The position numbers and the translations under genes were made by a program. A stretch of 64,000 nucleotides of DNA from UMGS1840 sp045661305 (GTDB lineage: Bacteria; Bacillota; Clostridia; UMGS1840): positions 1 through 64,000 of the forward strand of contig JAZRFJ010000009.1 of the NCBI GenBank assembly GCA_045661305.1. The letters are read 5' to 3'. Below the pieces are notes generated by a model. It had not been told where the DNA came from. It searched no databases and was given only the letters and a program-made list of their open reading frames with translations. Positions 25,882-34,209 of the stretch are shown piece by piece. How positions within the stretch are numbered: position 1 is the stretch's first letter; each line of letters starts with the position of its first letter.

Positions 25882-25957
25882 CGATTGTGAAATGATTTTT
25901 GATTTATAGATGTTTTATATATAGAATGTCTTTATTATTATTTCACAATCGTTTTTT
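25882..25957 (+). terminator. Long-loop terminator hairpin after mgtC
   Basis: CGATTGTGAAAT (25882-25893) pairs perfectly with ATTTCACAATCG (25940-25951) across a 46-base loop, followed by six T. The loop contains a promoter-like sequence that would drive the next gene. Confidence 0.65.
25899..25927 (+). promoter_or_regulatory. σA-type promoter inside the terminator loop
   Basis: TTGATT at 25899-25904, a 17-base spacer and TAGAAT at 25922-25927. A transcript starting near 25934 would carry only the 3' arm of the hairpin and so would not be terminated by it. Confidence 0.5.
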
Positions 25958-25979
25958 GTTTAAAGAGGGGGACTGTAAA

Positions 25980-26528
25980 ATGAAAGTAATGATAGCAAGT
26001 GATATTCACGGAAGTGCATACTACTGTGAAAAAATGATAAAAAAATTTTATGAAGAAAAGGCTGAAAAGCTTATTTTACTTGGTGATTTATTGTATCACG
26101 GGCCAAGAAATTCTCTTCCAAAAGACTACGATACAAAAAAAGTTTATGAGCTTCTTAACAGCATAAAGGATAAAATAATTTCTGTCAGAGGCAACTGCGA
26201 CAGTGAGGTAGACCAGATGGTGTTAGAGTTTCCCATTATGGCAGACTATGTATATGCTAACATTGATGATGTAAATATTTTTGTAACTCACGGTCATCTT
26301 TTTGATGAAAATAATCCTCCGCTTTTGAAAAAAGGAGATATTCTTCTTTACGGGCATTTTCATGTCCCTGCGTCACGGAAATATGAAAATTTTGTTCATA
26401 TAAACCCAGGCTCGCTTTCACTTCCGAAAGAGGATAGTCCTAACAGTTATCTTATTTTTGAAAACAGAGAATTTATATGGAAGAATATTGAAAACGGTGA
26501 GATTTTTAAAACATATAAAGTAGATTAA
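25980..26528 (+). CDS. yfcE: Phosphodiesterase YfcE
   Basis: A 182-residue calcineurin-like phosphodiesterase of the YfcE type. Metal-binding motifs: ASDIHGSAYY, LLGDLLYHGPRN (the HGPRN segment marks the YfcE subgroup), RGNCDSEVDQ, THGH and YGHFHVP. I chose the ATG at 25980, preceded by AGAGGGGGA at 25964-25972; upstream in-frame starts encode an unrelated hydrophobic stretch that overlaps the terminator. It is followed 23 bases later by metA. Confidence 0.9.
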   Translation: MKVMIASDIHGSAYYCEKMIKKFYEEKAEKLILLGDLLYHGPRNSLPKDYDTKKVYELLNSIKDKIISVRGNCDSEVDQMVLEFPIMADYVYANIDDVNIFVTHGHLFDENNPPLLKKGDILLYGHFHVPASRKYENFVHINPGSLSLPKEDSPNSYLIFENREFIWKNIENGEIFKTYKVD

Positions 26529-26551
26529 AATTAAAAAAAGAGGTGAATAGT

Positions 26552-27487
26552 ATGCCTATTAAAATTCCAAATGCACTTCCTGCAAGAAAAACGCTTGAGG
26601 GCGAAAATATATTTGTAATGTCTGAAAAAAGAGCGTGCACACAGGATATCCGTCCGCTTAAAATTGCTATTTTAAATCTTATGCCTACAAAAATAGTAAC
26701 GGAAACACAGTTATTAAGACTGCTCGGCAACTCACCGCTTCAGGTTGAGGTCACACTTCTTATGACTGATTCATATAAATCAAAGAATACTTCTTTGGAG
26801 CATTTAGAAACCTTTTATAAGACATTCAAAGAGATAAAAGAAGAAAAATTCGACGGTTTTATTATAACAGGTGCACCTGTTGAGAAAATGGAATTTGAAG
26901 AAGTTGAATATTGGGACGAGCTTAAAGAAATAATGGAATGGTCAAAAACTCATGTGTGGTCAACCTTTCACATTTGTTGGGGTGCACAGGCAGGGCTTTA
27001 TTATCACTACGGTATTAAAAAATATGATGTTCCAAAAAAAGTTTTTGGAGTTTTTAAGCATAAATTACTAAAGAAAAATAAAAAGCTGTTTTTTGGCTTT
27101 GAAGATGAATTTTATGCACCTCATTCCCGTCATACAGAAATGAGAAAAGAGGATATCGAAAAGATTCCTGCCCTAACTGTTGTTGCTGAATCCAAAGAAG
27201 CGGGTGTCTATGCCGTAACAACAAAGAAGTACAGACAGATTTTTGTTATGGGACATAGTGAATACGATAATGACACTTTGGATAAGGAGTACAGACGAGA
27301 TATTGAAAAAGGTTTAGAGATAGAAGTTCCTGCAAACTATTACAAGGATAATAATCCGAATAAAAAGCCTGTAAACAGATGGAAATCGCATGCTACACTT
27401 CTTTTTTCAAACTGGCTGAATTACTGTGTTTATCAGATTACACCATACGATATTATGGATATCAAAGACGAAAAAAAGAATGACTAA
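26552..27487 (+). CDS. metA: Homoserine O-acyltransferase MetA, probably acetyl-specific
   Basis: First committed enzyme of methionine synthesis. The 311-residue protein begins MPIKIPNALPARKTLEGENI. The catalytic Cys142 is in FHICWGAQAG, with HSRHTEM near residue 200 and GHSEYD near 235. Residue 111 is Glu (TGAPVEKMEF). In published work on this family Glu111 goes with acetyl-CoA use and Gly111 with succinyl-CoA use, so this is probably a homoserine O-acetyltransferase. Start at 26552 has AGAGGTGA at 26540-26547, which overlaps an in-frame GTG at 26543. No S-box riboswitch is seen upstream. Confidence 0.93.
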   Translation: MPIKIPNALPARKTLEGENIFVMSEKRACTQDIRPLKIAILNLMPTKIVTETQLLRLLGNSPLQVEVTLLMTDSYKSKNTSLEHLETFYKTFKEIKEEKFDGFIITGAPVEKMEFEEVEYWDELKEIMEWSKTHVWSTFHICWGAQAGLYYHYGIKKYDVPKKVFGVFKHKLLKKNKKLFFGFEDEFYAPHSRHTEMRKEDIEKIPALTVVAESKEAGVYAVTTKKYRQIFVMGHSEYDNDTLDKEYRRDIEKGLEIEVPANYYKDNNPNKKPVNRWKSHATLLFSNWLNYCVYQITPYDIMDIKDEKKND

Positions 27488-27532
27488 TAAGAAGCGTTAA
27501 AAGTATATAAAGTATAAAAAAGGGGAATTGAT

Positions 27533-28804
27533 ATGACTTTTAAAAGAACGGATATTTTATTACCGTCTTTTTCGCTTGACAGCGAAAAAATGCAGAAATG
27601 GAGTGTTGTTGCCTGCGACCAATATACATCTGAGAGAGAATACTGGAATGAAGTTGAAGAATTTACTAAAAATGATTATTCAGCTTTAAAGCTCACTGTA
27701 CCTGAAGTATATCTCAATGATTCTGATATTGAAAAAAGAATTGAAAAGACAAATGAAAAAATGTGTGAATATATTTCGGAAGATATTTTCACGGAATATA
27801 AAAACACTTTTATATATGTTGAAAGAACACTTAAAAACGGTGTTAAAAGATTGGGTATAGTCGGTGCTGTAGATTTAGAGGATTACGATTATAATAAAGG
27901 CTCTAAAACCAAAATAAGAGCTACTGAGGGAACTGTTGTTTCAAGAATACCGCCAAGACTCAAAGTAAGAAACAACGCACTTGTTGAGCTTCCTCATATT
28001 ATGATGCTTATTGACGACGAAAAAAATGAAATTATAGAAGAAAATAAAAAATTAAAGGATACTTTTAAAAAGGTATATGATTTTGAGCTTATGCAATCTT
28101 CTGGTCATTTGTGCGGATATGTTATGACTGACGATGCATGCGAGAGATTAGAGAAAAAGCTTGAAGCACTTTCTGATATAGAAAGCTTCAACAAAAAATA
28201 CAGCGTTAATGAGAAATCACCGCTTGTTTTTGCAATGGGTGACGGAAACCATTCTCTTGCAACTGCAAAAGCATATTATGAAAATTTAAAGAAAGAAATC
28301 GGAGAAGAAAAAGCCAAAAATTCACTTGCAAGATATGCACTTTGCGAGCTTGTTAATCTGCATGATGAGTCTTTGGTCTTTGAAGCAATACACAGAGTTG
28401 TTTTTGACCTTTCGGGCAAAGATTTTATAGATGCTTTTGAAAAGGAATATAATATAAGCTATGATGAGAATGCACAGGGTCAAAGCTTCGGATTTTTGTA
28501 TAAAGGCGATTTGAAAAAAGTAACCGTTACAAATCCTAAAGAGTATTTAACTGTTGCAACAGTCCAGAAATTCATTGACAGCTATATTGAAAAACATGGC
28601 GGAGAGGTTGACTATATCCACGGTGAAGATGTTGTGAGAAAATTATGCGAAAACGAAAATAATTTCGGAATAATATTTGATGCTATGGATAAATGCGATT
28701 TGTATAAATCGGTAATAATTGACGGTGCTTTGCCAAGAAAAACATTTTCAATGGGTGACGCCTGCGATAAGAGATTTTATACTGAATTAAGAAAAATAAA
28801 GTAA
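27533..28804 (+). CDS. DUF1015 family protein
   Basis: A 423-residue soluble protein matching DUF1015 (PF06245). Characteristic stretches are WSVVACDQYTSEREYW near residue 23, RATEGTVVSRIPPRLKVR near 130, and FAMGDGNHSLATAKAYYE near 230, which is a candidate active-site or ligand-binding motif. The family often occurs near serine/hydroxypyruvate metabolism genes, but here the neighbours are metA and a PHP phosphatase. Function is not established. An AAAAAGGGG ribosome site precedes the ATG. Confidence 0.85.
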   Translation: MTFKRTDILLPSFSLDSEKMQKWSVVACDQYTSEREYWNEVEEFTKNDYSALKLTVPEVYLNDSDIEKRIEKTNEKMCEYISEDIFTEYKNTFIYVERTLKNGVKRLGIVGAVDLEDYDYNKGSKTKIRATEGTVVSRIPPRLKVRNNALVELPHIMMLIDDEKNEIIEENKKLKDTFKKVYDFELMQSSGHLCGYVMTDDACERLEKKLEALSDIESFNKKYSVNEKSPLVFAMGDGNHSLATAKAYYENLKKEIGEEKAKNSLARYALCELVNLHDESLVFEAIHRVVFDLSGKDFIDAFEKEYNISYDENAQGQSFGFLYKGDLKKVTVTNPKEYLTVATVQKFIDSYIEKHGGEVDYIHGEDVVRKLCENENNFGIIFDAMDKCDLYKSVIIDGALPRKTFSMGDACDKRFYTELRKIK

Positions 28805-28824
28805 AAAAGTAAGAGGCTTGTAAT

Positions 28825-29631
28825 ATGCTTTGTAATTTACATACACACACAACACTTTGTGATGGAAAAAATACTCCTGAAGAAGTTATAGTTTCTGCTT
28901 TGGAAAAGGGGTTTTCTTCTATCGGTTTTTCAGGACACGGCTATACAGAGTTTGATTTAAGCTATTGTATGAAGGATATTTGTGGATATAATGCCGAAAT
29001 AATGAGGCTTAAAGAGAAGTATAAAAAAGATATACAGATTTATCTTGGAATTGAAGAGGATATGTGGCAATATGTAAACAGAGAAGACTATGATTATCTT
29101 ATCGGTTCATGCCACTATATAAAAAAAGGCGAAAAATATTTTTCTGTTGACGAAAGTGTGGAATATACAAAAAAATGTCTTAGTGAATTTAATGAAAATC
29201 CTCTTTTGATGGCAGAGAGCTATTATGAAAATTTTTGTAATTATATATTGAAAAGAAAGCCTGATATTGTAGGACATTTTGACCTTCTTACAAAATTTGA
29301 TGAGTGTAACAATTCAAAAGATTATTTTCTTAATGATAAAGAATATCACAAAATAGCTGAAAAATATCTTTATGAGGCGATAAAAAGCGGAAGTATTTTT
29401 GAAGTAAATACAGGTGCAATTTCCAGAGGATACAGAAAAACACCGTATCCTTATGAAAATTTACTTTATATATTAAAAAATACGGATACTAAAATAATGC
29501 TTTCTTCGGACAGCCACAGTGCCCAAAATATTGATTTTCATTTTAACGAAATCAGAAAATTTCTTTGTGATATTGGCTTCAGATATACCTATATATTATA
29601 CAATAATGAATTTATAAAAGTTAAGCTATGA
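28825..29631 (+). CDS. PHP-domain phosphatase, histidinol-phosphatase (HisK) type
   Basis: A 268-residue PHP-family metallohydrolase. Metal-ligand motifs are visible: NLHTHTTLCDG at the N-terminus, FSGHGYTEF near residue 35, GIEEDMW near 74, IGSCHYIKK near 92, IVGHFDLLTKFD near 150 and SSDSHSAQNID near 230. These match HisK-type histidinol-phosphatases, but no other his genes are present, so the true substrate could be another phosphomonoester. It lies 20 bases after the DUF1015 gene. Confidence 0.8.
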   Translation: MLCNLHTHTTLCDGKNTPEEVIVSALEKGFSSIGFSGHGYTEFDLSYCMKDICGYNAEIMRLKEKYKKDIQIYLGIEEDMWQYVNREDYDYLIGSCHYIKKGEKYFSVDESVEYTKKCLSEFNENPLLMAESYYENFCNYILKRKPDIVGHFDLLTKFDECNNSKDYFLNDKEYHKIAEKYLYEAIKSGSIFEVNTGAISRGYRKTPYPYENLLYILKNTDTKIMLSSDSHSAQNIDFHFNEIRKFLCDIGFRYTYILYNNEFIKVKL

Positions 29632-29754
29632 GTTTTTATATGAAAAAATTTTTTTTTTTATACTAAAATTTACAAATAAAGAAAAAAATTCTGCATATAA
29701 TTTTTAAAAAGAAAGAAACAGGCAACTAATATGTATAAACAGGGGTAATCAAAA

Positions 29755-31113
29755 ATGGAATTAATAAGCTTAATTAACGATAAAATTAACGGATTTGTGT
29801 GGGGACCTGTTATGCTTGTTTTGCTGATAGGTTCTGGATTGTTTTTGAGTATAAAAACAGGTTTTTTGCAGTTTAGAAAATTCGGTTTTATGCTAAGGAA
29901 CACTATTTTAGGAGTTTTTTCTAAAAATCAGCACGAAAAAGACACATCAGGAGTAAGTCCTTTTCAGGCTGTTGCAACTGCTATGGCAGGAACAATCGGA
30001 ACGGGAAGTATTGCAGGATTAGCTACTGCTATTGTTTCGGGAGGTCCCGGTGCAGTATTCTGGATGTGGATAAGCGCACTTTTAGGTATGGTAACAAAAT
30101 ATTCTGAAATAGTTCTTTCTTTATTGTTTCGTGAAAAGAACGAAGAGGGCCGTTGGGTAGGCGGACCTATGTATTACATAAAAAATGGAATGAAGGTAAA
30201 ATGGCTTGCAGGACTTTTTGCAATTTTTGCTATGCTTGCTTGTTTTGGAATAGGAAACGCAACACAGTCTAATTCTATCGCTTCTGCTATTGAGAGCACA
30301 ATAGGTATTGCACCTTTGATTACTGGGGTTGTGCTTACCATAATCGTTGCCGCGGTTATCCTGGGAGGAATGAAAAGAATAGCATCTGTTAATGAAAAGT
30401 TAGTTCCATTTATGGCAGTTTTCTATGTTGTTTGTTCCCTTGTCGCGCTTGTTATTAATGCTGATAAAATACCTGATGCATTTGCACTTATTTTCAAAGA
30501 AGCATTTAATTTCAGGGCGGCGGCAGGAGGTGCAGCAGGTTACGGAATTATGCTCGCAATGCACTACGGTTTTTCAAGAGGTGTTTTCTCAAATGAAGCG
30601 GGGCTTGGAAGCGCGCCGATTGCTCACGCAGCATCAAGCACAAAAGACCCTGTTAAGCAGGGACTTTGGGGAATGTTTGAGGTTTTCTTTACAACAATTA
30701 TTATTTGTACATTTTCAGCACTTATTATATTAACAACAGGCATCTGGGAAGGTGGAGAACTAAATGGAGCAGCTTTAAGTATTGCATCATTTAACGCAAT
30801 TATTCCCGGTATAGGCGGTTTTATTGTAACCTTGTCCACTATCTTTTTTGCTCTTTCAACTATTTTGGGATGGGCATATTATGGTGAAGTAAGCATTGAG
30901 TTTCTTACAAAGAGTTCTAAAAAAGCCGTATTTGTTTACAGATTAGTGTATGTTGCATTTGTGTTTATTGGTGCTGTTGGAAGCTTAGATTTAATCTGGA
31001 GTATTTCAGAAACAATGAACGGACTTATGGCTATTCCTAACTTAATTGCAATAATTGGACTTGTTAAGGTAGTAAGTACCGTTACAAAAGAGTATTTTAA
31101 AATAAAATCATAA
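29755..31113 (+). CDS. Alanine/glycine:Na+ symporter (AGCS family)
   Basis: A 452-residue secondary transporter with about ten membrane helices. The family is recognised from FVWGPVMLVLLIGSGLFLSIKTG near the N-terminus, SPFQAVATAMAGTIGTGSIAG near residue 65, and the signature FSRGVFSNEAGLGSAPIAHA near 280. It imports alanine or glycine with Na+. The start has a CAGGGG sequence nearby at 29741-29746. A terminator follows immediately. Confidence 0.93.
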   Translation: MELISLINDKINGFVWGPVMLVLLIGSGLFLSIKTGFLQFRKFGFMLRNTILGVFSKNQHEKDTSGVSPFQAVATAMAGTIGTGSIAGLATAIVSGGPGAVFWMWISALLGMVTKYSEIVLSLLFREKNEEGRWVGGPMYYIKNGMKVKWLAGLFAIFAMLACFGIGNATQSNSIASAIESTIGIAPLITGVVLTIIVAAVILGGMKRIASVNEKLVPFMAVFYVVCSLVALVINADKIPDAFALIFKEAFNFRAAAGGAAGYGIMLAMHYGFSRGVFSNEAGLGSAPIAHAASSTKDPVKQGLWGMFEVFFTTIIICTFSALIILTTGIWEGGELNGAALSIASFNAIIPGIGGFIVTLSTIFFALSTILGWAYYGEVSIEFLTKSSKKAVFVYRLVYVAFVFIGAVGSLDLIWSISETMNGLMAIPNLIAIIGLVKVVSTVTKEYFKIKS

Positions 31114-31136
31114 AAAAATTAAAAATAAGCAAGAAA

Positions 31137-31162
31137 AAATCCGCCGATATGGCGGATTTTTT
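31137..31162 (+). terminator. Rho-independent terminator after the AGCS gene
   Basis: AAATCCGCC and GGCGGATTT form a stem around GATAT, followed by T residues. Confidence 0.85.
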
Positions 31163-31207
31163 CAGTTCGTTCGGCGACTACTAGGATAGTGTGTGCAAAT
31201 TAAAAAA

Positions 31208-31229
31208 GTGCATCAACAAAGTGATGCAC
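31208..31229. repeat. Short hairpin GTGCATC/GATGCAC
   Basis: A perfect 7-bp inverted repeat with an 8-base loop. It lies between the AGCS terminator and a larger palindrome. TGCA is repeated on both sides (31195-31198 and 31237-31240). No function is evident. Confidence 0.4.
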
Positions 31230-31247
31230 CAAAAAATGCACAACTCC

Positions 31248-31380
31248 TGATTGTTACCACACAAACCATAAAGTATTTTCTAAGAAAACACAAAAAGAGT
31301 AGGCATTTTTTACATAAATAAAAAATGTTTCCTAGAAAATTACTTATTTAGTTTATGTGGTAATCATATTATACCACATA
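31248..31380. repeat. Long imperfect palindrome, MITE-like or attenuator-like
   Basis: The left arm (31248-31289, beginning TGATTGTTACCACACAAAC) is complementary with a few gaps to the right arm (31327-31366, ending GTTTATGTGGTAATCA). Between them CATTTTTTA (31304-31312) pairs with TAAAAAATG (31319-31327), so nearly the whole segment forms one hairpin. The right arm's TATGTGGTA (31354-31362) can instead pair with TACCACATA (31372-31380). The region 31163-31426 has no gene. It could be a degenerate miniature element or a regulatory leader. Confidence 0.5.
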
Positions 31381-31426
31381 TTCCAAAAATAGTCAATAAT
31401 TTTATGTTTTTTATTTTTATTAGCTA

Positions 31427-31455
31427 TTGTTTTTCTTATATTTTTTTGATATAAT
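31427..31455 (+). promoter_or_regulatory. σA-type promoter for the 5-FTHF cyclo-ligase gene
   Basis: TTGTTT at 31427-31432, a 17-base spacer and TATAAT at 31450-31455, 28 bases before the start. Confidence 0.55.
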
Positions 31456-31482
31456 AAATTAAAAAACAAAGAAGTGAAAGTT

Positions 31483-32055
31483 ATGGAAGATGTAGGAAAA
31501 ATAAAAACTAAAATCAGAAAAGAAAATAAAATACTTCGTTCAAAGCTTACAAAAGACGAAGTAAGAGAAAAAAGTGAAAGAGCATCAAAAATATTTCTGC
31601 AAAGTGATATTTATAAGAAAAGCAGGGAATTAATGCTTTATATGCCTCTTGGAAACGAAGCTGATACAAAGGCTATAATAGAGAAAGCTTTTTTTGATGG
31701 GAAAAATGTTATTTTTCCTGTAACTGATGAAAAAAGCGGTATTATCACCCCATATTATTCAAAAGAAGATACAGAGTTTTCAAAGGGCAGTTTTTCTGTT
31801 TTTGAGCCTTTGGGATGCGAGATTGCAAATGAAAAAAATATAGATGTTATTATAGTCCCTGGCATTGCTTTTTCAAAAAACGGTGCAAGAATAGGCTTTG
31901 GCAAAGGCTGTTACGATAAGCTTTTGAAAAATACAGATGCTATAAAAATCGGATATTGCTACAGCTTTCAGCTATATGACGAAATTCCGACAGATATATA
32001 TGATATTCCTATGGATTATATTATTAGTGAGGACGGAATGATAAAATGCAACTAG
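31483..32055 (+). CDS. 5-formyltetrahydrofolate cyclo-ligase
   Basis: Converts 5-formyl-THF to 5,10-methenyl-THF with ATP. The protein is 190 residues, the usual size. The N-terminus KIKTKIRKENKILRSKLTKDE, the MLYMPLGNEADTKAII stretch, and the C-terminal signature VPGIAFSKNGARIGFGKGCYDKLL identify the family. The ATG at 31483 is preferred; a GTG at 31474 is possible because the ribosome site is weak and overlaps it (GAAGTGAAAG). The gene stands alone under its own promoter. Confidence 0.92.
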   Translation: MEDVGKIKTKIRKENKILRSKLTKDEVREKSERASKIFLQSDIYKKSRELMLYMPLGNEADTKAIIEKAFFDGKNVIFPVTDEKSGIITPYYSKEDTEFSKGSFSVFEPLGCEIANEKNIDVIIVPGIAFSKNGARIGFGKGCYDKLLKNTDAIKIGYCYSFQLYDEIPTDIYDIPMDYIISEDGMIKCN

Positions 32056-32135
32056 TCAAACTTTTTAGACTTTATGCTTGATAAATTTTGTGTTACCTAA
32101 TCAAATAATAAACTAACTCAGCCTCGCGGCGATTG

Positions 32136-32210
32136 AGCGATCGCTAGGAGGGGGATAGGGGTCATAGGGGGACAAGGGGGAAACACCGAAAGGTTCCCCC
32201 ATCCCCCTAT
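32136..32210. other. GC-rich island with four G-runs and a nested hairpin
   Basis: A palindrome AGCGATCGCT (32136-32145) precedes four G-runs of 5, 4, 5 and 5 at 32150-32154, 32158-32161, 32167-32171 and 32176-32180, with loops of 3, 5 and 4 bases: a G-quadruplex pattern. The last two runs can instead pair in a nested hairpin, ATAGGGGG (32164-32171) with CCCCCTAT (32203-32210) and GGGGGAA (32176-32182) with TTCCCCC (32194-32200). It lies in the convergent gap 32056-32252, which has no gene. Confidence 0.6.
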
Positions 32211-32252
32211 AAAAGAAAACCAAAGAAAGAGTTCAAAAATCATACTACTGTA

Positions 32253-32882
32253 TTAATAATCATAAATAACTTTATCACCAGTTTTGAGATTTTTTGCACT
32301 TTTTGGTTCTAAAATTATTTTTTCGTTTTCAAAAAGTCCGTCCTTGATTTCTCTGTAATTATCGAGCTTTATTTTTCCTGGAGTTATTTTTCTTTTTACA
32401 CAAAAATCGTTTATAACAATCATAACACATTCATCGCCTTTTTCGTCTGTAAAAACGCATGAGTGGGGAACAAGAATAACATCATCATTTATTTTTCCGT
32501 AAACAAAGGCTTCTCCCTCACCCAAAAGCTCATTTTCTGAAATTACAGATACAGAGGCGGTGTAAATTGAAGAAGAATTTTTCTCAAGGCTTTGAAGATA
32601 ACCGTCGTAGTATTCACCGTTTACATATACACTTGCCTGAGCGCCTTCCTTTATATCAAGTGGCTCTTTTGTTTTTCCCGTTATAAAATTGATTGAGCCT
32701 GTTTTTTCAACATTTCCTTTTATGGAAAAGCTTTCCTGAACATCTGTCTTTTTTACTGTATAAATTTCTACATTCGCTTCTTTTGAATTCAGTATATAAT
32801 CACATAGCATTACAAAAAATAATATTGATGCTGTTGAAAAAATGAGAATAAAATTTTTTGTAATTTTTTTCAAACTGTGCAT
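32253..32882 (-). CDS. Membrane-anchored HlyD/RND-adaptor-like protein
   Basis: A 209-residue protein with one N-terminal membrane segment (ILIFSTASILFFVMLCDYIL) and an extracellular β-rich domain. The stretch VKKTDVQESFSIKGNVEKTG near residue 42 and ILVPHSCVFTDEKGDECVMIV near 137, then VKRKITPG and LKTGDKVI, resemble the barrel and membrane-proximal domains of periplasmic adaptor (HlyD/MacA) proteins. The α-hairpin and lipoyl domains are missing or very short, and no ABC or RND transporter is adjacent. It is probably a stand-alone relative (some clostridial proteins of this kind are linked to cell division), but this is inference. AAGGTG precedes the ATG. Confidence 0.5.
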   Translation of the reverse strand: MHSLKKITKNFILIFSTASILFFVMLCDYILNSKEANVEIYTVKKTDVQESFSIKGNVEKTGSINFITGKTKEPLDIKEGAQASVYVNGEYYDGYLQSLEKNSSSIYTASVSVISENELLGEGEAFVYGKINDDVILVPHSCVFTDEKGDECVMIVINDFCVKRKITPGKIKLDNYREIKDGLFENEKIILEPKSAKNLKTGDKVIYDY

Positions 32883-32907
32883 TTTTTCACCTTTTTTTCC
32901 TTTCTAC

Positions 32908-32936
32908 TTTACAAATTATGTAATTTATGATATACT
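32908..32936 (+). promoter_or_regulatory. σA-type promoter for the M20 amidohydrolase gene
   Basis: TTTACA at 32908-32913, a 17-base spacer and TATACT at 32931-32936, in the divergent gap between the HlyD-like gene and the amidohydrolase gene. Confidence 0.55.
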
Positions 32937-32987
32937 TTATTTTAGTCAGAATATTAAAAAAACATACCTTTAGAGAGGCAGTAAATT

Positions 32988-34130
32988 ATGATTATAAGAG
33001 ATTTTTCGGAATATATAAATACAGCTATTTATTTAAGGCGGGAATTGCATAAGTTTCCTGAGCTTAGCGGAGAAGAATATAAAACCTGTGAATTTATAAT
33101 CGAAAATTTAAAAAAATTTGGTGTTAAAAACATAAAAAAAATGTATAATACGGGTGTTGTTGCCGTTATAGGTGACGAGAATAAAGAGTGTATAGCAATA
33201 AGATGCGATATTGACGCACTTCCGATTAAAGAAGAAACCAATTTACCCTATAAATCGCAAAATGACGGAGTTATGCATGCTTGTGCACACGATGCTCATA
33301 CTGCTGTTGTGCTTACACTTGCAAAGGTTTTATGTGATAACGAAAATAAGCTTTCAAAATGTGTTAAGCTTATTTTTCAGCCAAAAGAGGAAACTGACGG
33401 TGGGGCAAAACAGATGATTGATGAGGGTGTACTTGAAAATCCGAAAGTAGATAAAGCTTTTGGTTTTCATTTCTGGAGTAATATAGACTGCGGAAAAGCA
33501 ACTTATCAAAATGGTGTTTCTTTCGCTTCATGTTCACGATTTGAAATAAGAATAAAGGGAAAAGGCGGTCACGGAGCAATGCCCGAGAAAGTAATCAACA
33601 GCCTTATTCCTGTATCATATGTAATAGATGAGTTCCAAAGAATAAATAAAAAATATGAAAAAGCAGTTGTAAGCCTTTGTACTTGTAATACTGACGGCTC
33701 GTATAATGTTTTTTGTGAAAATGCTGTTTTAAAAGGAACAATAAGAACTTTATATAAAGAAGACTATGAAAATATTGTAGCAGAAATTTTGGGTATAAAA
33801 GATAAAGTTTCAAAAGAATATGGTTGTGAGTGCGAAATTGATGTTATATACGAATATCCTGCACTTATAAATGACAACGATGCTCTTTTTGAGCTTTTGG
33901 AGTCTGCAAAACATGTTTTGGGAAGTGAAAATGTGTACGAAGCACCATTTACATATGCTGCTGAAGACTTTTCGTTTTTTACAGAATTAGTAAAATCAGC
34001 ACATATAAAAATAGGCTCTTCAAACAACGAGCGTCCTGAAACATTCTTGCCTTTACACAATCCGTCTTTTGATATAGACGAAACTGCACTTGGATATGCT
34101 CTTGAAATTTTCTGTAAGCTCTGCTTTTAA
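32988..34130 (+). CDS. M20D family amidohydrolase
   Basis: A 380-residue zinc metallohydrolase of the M20D group (IAA-amino acid hydrolase/hippurate hydrolase/N-acetyldiaminopimelate deacetylase relatives). Motifs are LRRELHKFPELSGEE near residue 17, the metal-binding DIDALPIKEE near 73 and MHACAHDAHTAV near 95, PKEETDGGAKQMI near 130, and KGKGGHGAMPE near 190. It probably removes an acyl group from an amino acid or peptide derivative; the exact substrate cannot be told. It is transcribed divergently from the HlyD-like gene. Confidence 0.88.
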   Translation: MIIRDFSEYINTAIYLRRELHKFPELSGEEYKTCEFIIENLKKFGVKNIKKMYNTGVVAVIGDENKECIAIRCDIDALPIKEETNLPYKSQNDGVMHACAHDAHTAVVLTLAKVLCDNENKLSKCVKLIFQPKEETDGGAKQMIDEGVLENPKVDKAFGFHFWSNIDCGKATYQNGVSFASCSRFEIRIKGKGGHGAMPEKVINSLIPVSYVIDEFQRINKKYEKAVVSLCTCNTDGSYNVFCENAVLKGTIRTLYKEDYENIVAEILGIKDKVSKEYGCECEIDVIYEYPALINDNDALFELLESAKHVLGSENVYEAPFTYAAEDFSFFTELVKSAHIKIGSSNNERPETFLPLHNPSFDIDETALGYALEIFCKLCF

Positions 34131-34209
34131 TTAAATAACAACACGAATGTATATTTCCCTAAAAATTCGGAATAATAAAAAAAGAAACGGAATGGGGGAG
34201 GTGTACAAG

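Noticed and set aside
31290..31326. GAGTAGG in the palindrome loop as part of a THF riboswitch for the folate gene
   Set aside because: None of the other conserved parts of the THF riboswitch are present, and the gene's promoter lies downstream.
32137..32144. GCGATCGC (HIP1-like octamer) as a sign of cyanobacterial origin
   Set aside because: A single copy, and every surrounding gene is Clostridia-like.
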